A stretch of DNA of 64,000 bases, from positions 9,441,122 through 9,505,121 of the forward strand of contig NC_087377.1 in NCBI RefSeq assembly GCF_963675165.1, read 5' to 3'. Below the pieces are notes generated by a model, which saw only the letters and a list, made by a program, of their open reading frames with translations, was not told the DNA's origin and did no database searches. The position numbers were made by a program, and so were the translations under genes. Origin of the DNA: Halichondria panicea (Eukaryota > Porifera > Demospongiae > Suberitida > Halichondriidae). Shown here piece after piece: positions 57,401 to 64,000 of this stretch (position 1 is its first letter; every line of letters starts with the position of its first letter).

Positions 57401-58221
57401 GACCAACAGACCTGAATCCACTCCCACTTCTGGGACTATCGAGGTGAGTGACTTATATACCGTATATAGCGGGTGATATATATTTTGCGGTTTTCGCTGA
57501 GCCTGTAGCATGAACATTTATACCCACGAATATTAAGATTGCATGCATGCGCTAAAAGGTTGCTAGTCCCTGAATTGAAATCCTTTCTAACGGTTTTTCC
57601 GAGAAAATATATCCCCGCTTATATATATGCGGTATCTGTATAATTATAGACAAGTTTCTCAAGTTTTACTTAAAAAATGTAGACATAATTATAGAACTTG
57701 CACAGTCCACAGTACTTTAATAGTTGTGCGGTACAATTATTGACTAATATAATTGCATGTAAGAACCGGATCTTCAAGGTGAATGAGTTATCTCCATAGA
57801 CTCATGCATTTCAGAGTCTGCATGAATAATTATAATACCGAGTTTTCGTAAACTTAATAGTAATTGAACATCTATAGACTATACTTTAATATTGTATTGT
57901 TTAAATATCCATGTAATCGTTTGTCGGTATTATAGGAACACAAAATTAATATAATCCATGTCCCAATCCTTATATACGAATCACCCAAAAACCTTGATGC
58001 TGCTCAGTCTCTAAGATTTTGTAATTTTTACTTCCATGCATCAATTGGGTCCAGTATACGAAGATCCTGATGCCTTTAAAGTAGACCCCCACACTCAAGA
58101 CAATCTTGCCTATGGTCATGTTCAACAGTCAGCTCAATTGAAGGGACCGATATACGAGGACATTAAACCAGACCCCCACACCCAGGGGAACCTCGCTTAT
58201 GGACATGTGCAATTGAATTAA
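54402..58221 (+). CDS. Gene E: Ig/FN3 receptor with Thr/Pro stalk, TM and duplicated YED...YGHV tail (frame-broken)
   Basis: Exons seen: 54402-54450 (ILLVVLFLYLCYPSG, signal core), 54623-54980 (Ig-like, TACPGDRISITC), 55040-55331 (FN3-like), 55380-55666 (FN3-like), 55718-55844, 55896-56098, 56159-56458 (FN3-like, MISGLMPGTSYTYTVRVVRR), 56634-56825 (Thr/Pro stalk, then TM IIVGFLFVLIVLVIIVIVMC), 56882-56939, 57374-57443, and a last coding part ending at 58221. The tail has VYED...LAYGHV and IYED...LAYGHV, with Y-Y spacings 18 and 15. The ATG exon and the acceptor of the last exon are unresolved. Phase bookkeeping shows one extra base in exon 54623-54980 (near 54655), one at the 55331 border and two in exon 55380-55666 (GAGAG near 55625). 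So it is either a recent pseudogene or carries base errors; 55718 onwards is clean to 57443. Type I receptor by architecture. Confidence 0.65.
57462..57640. mobile_element. MITE with ACCGTATATAGCGGG ends in a gene E intron
   Basis: ACCGTATATAGCGGGTGATA faces CCCCGCTTATATATATGCGGT in inverted orientation. It lies between the exon ending at 57443 and the tail exon. Confidence 0.65.
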
Positions 58222-60609
58222 TTTAAAACAGTGAGTCTCATTATTGTCCATTATTGTCATTTACTTCAGATGATTTTTATCACACATTTTTTAGCAGTCT
58301 GTACAATTCATGCATTCTCACTTAAAGTTTGGTGCTTGAATGAAGAGCTCAATGTCACCATAATTATTGAAACAATCCACTACGAGTTTGATTGTTAGTA
58401 TTGTATACCATAATAATAATAATATTACAGTCAAAACTACTGTATCATGTTCAGGAAAACAATTATTATAATATTATATACACTAACATGCATGCAAGTA
58501 AATCATAAACCAAGTGGCTATTTGTCCGGTAACCGGACTTCACTATATTTGTCTGGCATCCCACATCGTGCATGCGCATGACCTTTGAACTGGCCACTTA
58601 GACACATAGGTACACACAATACAACTAGATACAGTGGAACCCCTCTAACAGACACTTTTGGGAAACAATGTAATGCTGGTGGCCATTACTCAGAAGTGAC
58701 CTTTGTTGAGGGGTTGCTATACACAAACTGTTCATTTGGGATCTGGGTGCCTGAGTGGCCGTTATATCGCAGTTGGCCTTTCTTCAAGAGTGGCCATTAG
58801 GAGGGATTCACTGCGTGTATAGACACAAGCAATTAAGATACCTAGACTCTAGTAATTATTTTGTGAGATAATTAGGACACGTATGATGACTCATTGATAA
58901 ATCTGATGGTATATTAGTTGTTTAATTTGGGTCTTGGGCGTAGCTATAATATATACTATGTCAATATGATGCATGTGCCTTAGCTTATAAATTTTCTTAG
59001 GTGTACATAGTTTTATTGGACTCAAATTTCTGAATTGCAGCCCCCATTCTAACGGCATTAAATAGCAGGACAGGCTGTGCAATACTATAGCTAGCTGGCT
59101 TTCCCTGAATATATATTTTCCATTGAAAGCAATTAAGATCGTATATTAATTATGTCATGCTGAGGTTATAATTATGCTGAAAGCTAACATTCAAATTAAT
59201 TCGCTTAGCAAATGTATGAAACTTGCAAGCTTTTATAGCTATGTGTTTTCGTCAATAACAGACGCTATACTGGCCACATAATTATGTATGAAATATCTGT
59301 GGCTATACTATATACATGTACAGTAGACTCTCGCTAACTAATCCAGCTCTCTGAATTAATTAGTCACCTCGATACAGTGGAACCTCTGAATAAAGGACAG
59401 TTTGGCATGTCCTCTTTTCGGAGGTTGTCCTTTGGTGGGAGGTCCATTCAAAGTAGTTTGGGTCAGCAGTACTGGCCATGCAGTATACAGAATAGCGAGT
59501 TTTGTGCAGTACCAAACCAAATGGCTGGTATATCAAGGTAGCCGTACTTCGAAGAGCTGAAATAGCCATAAAGATAATAATGCAAAAACAAAAATAGGAG
59601 AGTATGCGCACTGAAGTAACAAAAAGTTCGAAAACAAGATTATGGGTTGGTATAGTCTTGCATGCTCAACTAGATGGGGGTGGGTGGGGCACGATCTTTA
59701 ACAGTTGGGTCCAGCACTAGGGTTGGGTCGAAAACAGCAAAAACTCCTCCTCTGGATCTCACCCAAGACACAAGACAAAGTTATTTCACATATACACGCT
59801 CTGAAGGCGGACCTATAGCTGCTGTGTTATGTCCTAAGAAAACTCTAACCAGTGTAACATGATATATTTTCGTTTACAAAGGGGCCGAACTTTTGTGTAA
59901 TCTTGCTGACACTACATGTATCTATCACTTTCACTATCATACAATTATAATCATAGTACTAGATCTAGTGCTCTACTTTTGTGTGTCTTATTGAAAAGTT
60001 CATGTCAGTATCTTTGGTTCAGACTGGAGAATCTGGGGCTATACTTTTATTGTGTCATGCAATCATGCATATCACCATGCCGCACTCTATTGACTATCGT
60101 CTAGAATCTTATTGACTATTAATTCAATGCCTAATGGCCCTATATAAACCTTTAATTAATGGACCCGCAATGTTGATTGTGCCTATTCATCCCTGATGTG
60201 CATAGGTATAGCTACACTAACATATACACAACTGCATTTGATTGTACACACAATGATTTTTTTGTCATTACATCGCTTTTACATGATTGTTGGTGTATAG
60301 CTATAGATCATATCGTACATGAATTCATTTGCTAATAATTATGTACAGTGTTTATATGGAGGAGTGAATCTATACTTCAGCTAAAATCATATTGCGCATC
60401 ATGCATGTAATCTGTGGGAAGTTAATTCAGTTATGAAATGTTCAGTAAACTATTTCTCCATCTACTCTTCTGAGCTAGAGTTATCCTAATAATTTAACAC
60501 TCTGCCTTTGCACTGTTATATAAAATAGGGACATAAACAATTCAGGGAGGGTGTAAACAAAACCCTAGCTTCTACATGTATACGGAGTAAATCTGCATGG
60601 CGCATGGGG
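58222..60609. other. Intergenic region with MITE ends
   Basis: No gene supported. CAGTGGAACCCCTCTAACAG (58632) with its partial complement near 58800, and CAGTGGAACCTCTGAATAAA (59376), look like pogo-type MITE termini. CAGTAGACTCTCGCTAACTA is at 59322. The segment 60455-60640 resembles 5220-5480. Confidence 0.5.
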
Positions 60610-63579
60610 TGACTAATCCCACGTACCACTCAACACACCACATCTGTCGATGTTCCACTGATTCCCATGTGCATTGACCCTCCCCCTGAAGTAACACAAA
60701 TGGTCCCCCAAACAGCTGTTTCAAATCCACCTGAATACATATCTGCTAGCTCAGTTGATTATTCCTCTAGCATATGGAATGTGAAGCTCTTAGCTGTGAG
60801 CCAATCCCTACTGGTTATCAACTAAAACTCCCAGAAGGATATGAGATTCAAGACTATCAACAGGAGCTTGCTGAGCCTGGGATTAGGGGTGAGAATTACC
60901 TCTTTGTAGCTCCAACTGGTAGCGGGAAAACACTTGTAACAGCTATTATTATTGCGGAGCACTGAAAAGGTACAAGCATCGGGTGATATCGCTAAAGTGG
61001 TTTTCATCACAATGTGCAAGTCTACAATCGTATGTCCAAGGGGCTCAGGTAGAATCCATTGTGGGGGACAGTATCGGCACAATAAAGGATGCACTTATCC
61101 AATGTGAAATTGTGGTTTGTACGACCAGGAAATTTCTCGATAAGCTAAATCACGACATGGTCAGATTAGCTTTACCGTCATGCAGAAGCTCAAGCCGACA
61201 AAACCGAAATTACCCTAGTCGTAATGGATGAGTGTCACCATGCATGGAAGTCATCTTTACAAGCACAGCTTATGTTCCACTACATTCGTTGCAAGCTCGA
61301 AGATCCTTCAGCACAGCTGCCGCAAATTGTTGGTCTTACAGCTTTACCTTGTGCAGGTGATAATCCAAACTTGGACACGACAAAAACAATTCTGCCTCAA
61401 CTGGAATAGTCACTGTTCAACAGAATGCAGCCGATTTGGAACAGAACCAACACTTGGCCTAAAAATTGTTTCGAATCGAAGTCAAAGTGAAACATTTGTG
61501 TGCTTGATCAAAGAAGAAATGGTTAAACTTAGGTAACATACACCTTTAAAGACTTCATCTCCCAAATGGTCTCAGAAATACGAAACTGTCGCTTGTGAAG
61601 CCAAGCAGCCACTAGAACTTATAGCAATAATCCAATGTTCAGGGATAAGATTTCTACCCTCAGACTACTGGTTTGCTATTGCCAAGCTCTGAAAATCTAT
61701 ATGGACTTAAGACAAGAAGATGCCATCAAGGTTCTAGAAGATTTCAAGGACCTACCCGATGAGGACCACAATTCAACAAATCATGTGCAAACATTTAAGA
61801 TAGGCTGGTCTCCACACCCTCACATCTCAACTGAAAACACTCCAGCCTGTAGAGAATCCACTCCTACAAAGAGCTAAAGAATGCATCAATAAGCAATTTC
61901 AAAACAACCCGAAATCACGTGGAGTATTCTTTGTACATCATGCTTATGCTGTTTGCGAATGGCTGCGGAGCCTCCAATATAATTTTTTGAAGCCAATAGT
62001 CATTACAGGACAGGGTAGCATTTAGCCTCGATTCCAGGCCGCAAAGAGAAAGGCGGCCTGGTATACTTTGTATGCGCATGCGCGAAATAATTGACAACAA
62101 TTTCATCATACAAATTGTAAAAAACGGACAAAGTTACAAAAAGGAAGAATACGTATGGCAATGTGACCACAATGGCAGCTTCAGAGACACTAGAATAATT
62201 ATGCTGCAGCAGTGTTGCTTCTTCTAGCTCTGTTTATCAAAGAGACAGTTCAAGAAGGCCTCCCAGACAGTATAGAGCTGCCAGCTAGGAAGAGTGGTTA
62301 ACTCTTTAATACATCAGTAGATCTTGAGTGAACATTAAACTTCCTGAGTGTCGAGTTAAACCCTAGTAATCATTAGCTTCTTTATCTTCATGCAGCAATG
62401 ACTTCCTGTCAAACATAAAGGCAAGATTTAGTAGCAGAAGACTTGGCTGGTCCATATTACCACAGCCTCATCAGGGGACCCACAGGAACACATCATGCCT
62501 TTCCTATAACATCTGTAGCCTTACAGTGTAGGGTGTCGTTAAGTAGAGACTTGGCTTGAAGCAATAAAGGGCGTAAGAACTCAGTCATCTTTGCACAATA
62601 CTTCTATGTAACAGACTGTAACTTCAGAATACAAATAGTATACGGTTTATTTTACTGACAGTATCCACAAATACATGCACGGATTACCCCCTTTTTGGGG
62701 TAATGTATGCGCATGCGCATACAAAGTATACCAGGCCGCCTTTCTCTTCGCGGCCTGGAATCGAGGCTATAGGTAGCAATGGAATGACACATGCAAGCTG
62801 ATCAACACGTTGCCATGGAAAATTTCTTGAGTGGAGATAGCAACATCTTAGTGGCAACTTCAGTTGCTGAAGGACTAGACGTTCCTGCGTGAAATATATT
62901 GTCATCCGATTTCAACATATCTCTAATGAAATTGCTACAGCCCAAATTCAGGGGCGAGCTCGGGCCAAAGAAAGTGAGCTGTCAAGTGATTCATCAATGC
63001 ATGAACATGAAGGAAATTCAGAATTCAGAGCGCCTCGAGCTTGTCAACAAAACAATTGGTTCCCAAAAGGCAAAATATACTCCATGAGAAGCTAAGAAAG
63101 CAACAGACACTCGTAATACGCCAAATGAAAACTTTTACGTCAGCAACGTCTGCAAAGTTGATCTGGTGATAGGGAACGAATCAAGTTGCGGTGCAGGAAG
63201 TGAAAAACAATAGCTTGCTTTGGTTCAGACATATATACAGCTGAAGGCTCATTCATCACACCACGTTGTTCCAGGTGAAGAAATAAAAGATAAACTGGTT
63301 AAGAAGCCACATCACAAGCCTGGCAAACTTGATGAATCTGTGATCAAGATCTACTGCAAAGCTTGTGATGCTGACTGGGGAATAATGTGCATTTGGCCAG
63401 TAGAAGGGTTTGTGTTTCCAGTCTTGAAATGTAAAGCTTTGTGTTCCAAAATGGAACCACAGGTCACAGTAGCTTGTTCCCTATTGCACAATGGTCCAAA
63501 GCCCCATTTGAGCCATTGCCACTTGACGTATGGATTGCTGAACATTTTCCGAGCCCCGATTCCGACACTGACTTTCTGA
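60610..63579 (+). pseudogene. RIG-I-like receptor (RLR-type) helicase pseudogene
   Basis: Blocks in RLR order, in different frames. Linker IDPPPEVTQMVPQTAVSNPP (60675-60770). Hel1 with [12 protein letters not shown] and Walker [16 protein letters not shown] (about 60900), GAQVESIVGDSIGTIKDAL, DECH box VVMDECHHAWKS (61219), and GLTALPCAG. The helical insert includes YCQALKIYMDLRQEDAIKVL (61670). Hel2 includes RGVFFVHHAYAVCEWL (61920), LVATSVAEGLDVPA (62853) and QIQGRARAKE (motif VI, 62945). The C-terminal regulatory domain reads KIYCKACDADWGI and FVFPVLKCKAL (63340-63440), stop near 63579. DECH, the QxxGRxRA motif and the CxxC/WGI domain together point to an RLR rather than Dicer. At least six frame breaks and a MITE in Hel2 make it non-functional. 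No CARD seen upstream. Confidence 0.85.
62023..62771. mobile_element. TAGCCTCGATTCC-family MITE inserted in the RLR helicase exon
   Basis: About 60-bp inverted repeats TAGCCTCGATTCCAGGCCGC, GGCGGCCTGGTATACTTTGT and complement. Near-duplicated GGTAGCATT/GGTAGCAAT flanks it. The coding frame before (VITGQGS) and after (SNGMTHA) abuts the duplication, so the insertion is in an exon between helicase motifs IV and V. No cargo gene. Confidence 0.82.
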
Positions 63580-64000
63580 TTTAATACGTAGGCATTTAAC
63601 AGTTGCTATAGTGACAGACGATTAGTGTCTCGATCCTTTTGTTTAATAACTAGAATTTGCCTGAGTCAAGAAAATAAATCGTATTAGTGGTAGACTCTAA
63701 TATTGCACAGTTTGTGTGTTTTGTATATACATGTAATGAGATCCTTTTGTGTTCTGGGAATGGGAATGTGATATGCCGGGAAATTCCCTGGTGTTTATTC
63801 CATTAATTGGCACTGCACACACTGGAAAAAATATTGGAGTGTGTTGGGAGTATTATTATTTTTATTTTTATTTTTATTTGTTTAGACTCTATAATTTGTG
63901 TGTACATGTACCCGGGAATGTTCACTACCGTATAGCGTGAAATTTTTGAGGGGCTTAATTTTTGCGGATTTCATGGGTTAGCAATCCTACACGAAAATTA
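63580..64000. other. Non-coding end of window with a partial MITE
   Basis: No gene supported. TACCGTATAGCGTGAAATTT at 63927 followed by TTTTTGCGGATTTCATGGGT matches one arm of the TATACGGTA/CACGAAA MITE group. The partner arm would lie beyond the window. Confidence 0.5.

Noticed and set aside
1-64000. tRNA, rRNA or snRNA genes
   Set aside because: No cloverleaf with A/B boxes or conserved rRNA/snRNA core was recognised by eye; a covariance search would be decisive.

Overview
The window reads as AT-rich nuclear DNA of an early-branching animal, most likely a demosponge. The reasons are multi-exon genes with short GT-AG introns (many under 150 nt), frequent ATAATTAT runs, a RIG-I-like helicase remnant, Ig/fibronectin-type receptors with tyrosine-motif tails, and a dense load of Tigger, Mutator-like, Ty3 and LINE elements and MITEs. 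The species assignment is inference; nothing in the sequence names it.

The coding theme is a cluster of related cell-surface receptors. Gene A (minus, 1-1367, running off the left edge) has a signal-peptide exon, an Ig-like exon and FN3-like exons. Gene B (minus, 28947-32248; 12 exons, 678 aa) and gene C (plus, 40851-48661; 8 exons, 591 aa) are head-to-head paralogs. They share signal peptide, Ig-like domain, two FN3-like regions and a Cys-rich/CCP-like domain, but have unrelated transmembrane/tail exons. Gene E (plus, 54402-58221) and pseudogene F (minus, 52970-54126) form a second head-to-head pair. The tails of B, C and E carry modules of two tyrosines 15-18 residues apart, several of which fit ITIM-like or YxxV consensus. 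An RLR-type helicase pseudogene with a C-terminal regulatory domain (60610-63579) lies next to the cluster, so the region looks like an innate-recognition neighbourhood.

B and C sit on the arms of a large palindrome centred near 38.97 kb. Identity is almost complete around exons 1-3 and falls outward. The arms were later broken up. The left arm carries a 5.1 kb Tigger element (32678-37784) and a LINE fragment (38027-38745). The right arm carries two elements inserted in series into one 9-bp target (39105-40383) and a Russian-doll stack in intron 3 of gene C (41489-46620).

A recurrent family with TAGCCTCG...CGAGGCTA or TAGTCTC...GAGACTA ends and 9-10 bp target duplications (Mutator-like by TSD length) occurs at 7.4-10.5, 39.1-40.4, 44.5-46.1 and 62.0-62.8 kb. 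Three copies carry pieces of a RecQ-type helicase, two of them with a convergent ZAD-like zinc-finger ORF. Other landmarks are an unrecognised multi-exon gene or pseudogene at 11.7-12.9 kb, a GC-rich degenerate satellite at 17.6-20.15 kb, a Ty3-type LTR/gag fragment at 48.7-49.7 kb and a 43-bp minisatellite at 50.04-50.41 kb. The rest is AT-rich DNA with MITE fragments and no supported gene.

Several coding stretches (A, E, gag, transposase, RLR) contain small frame breaks, while B and C read cleanly. Whether the breaks are real decay or base-level assembly errors cannot be settled from the sequence alone.
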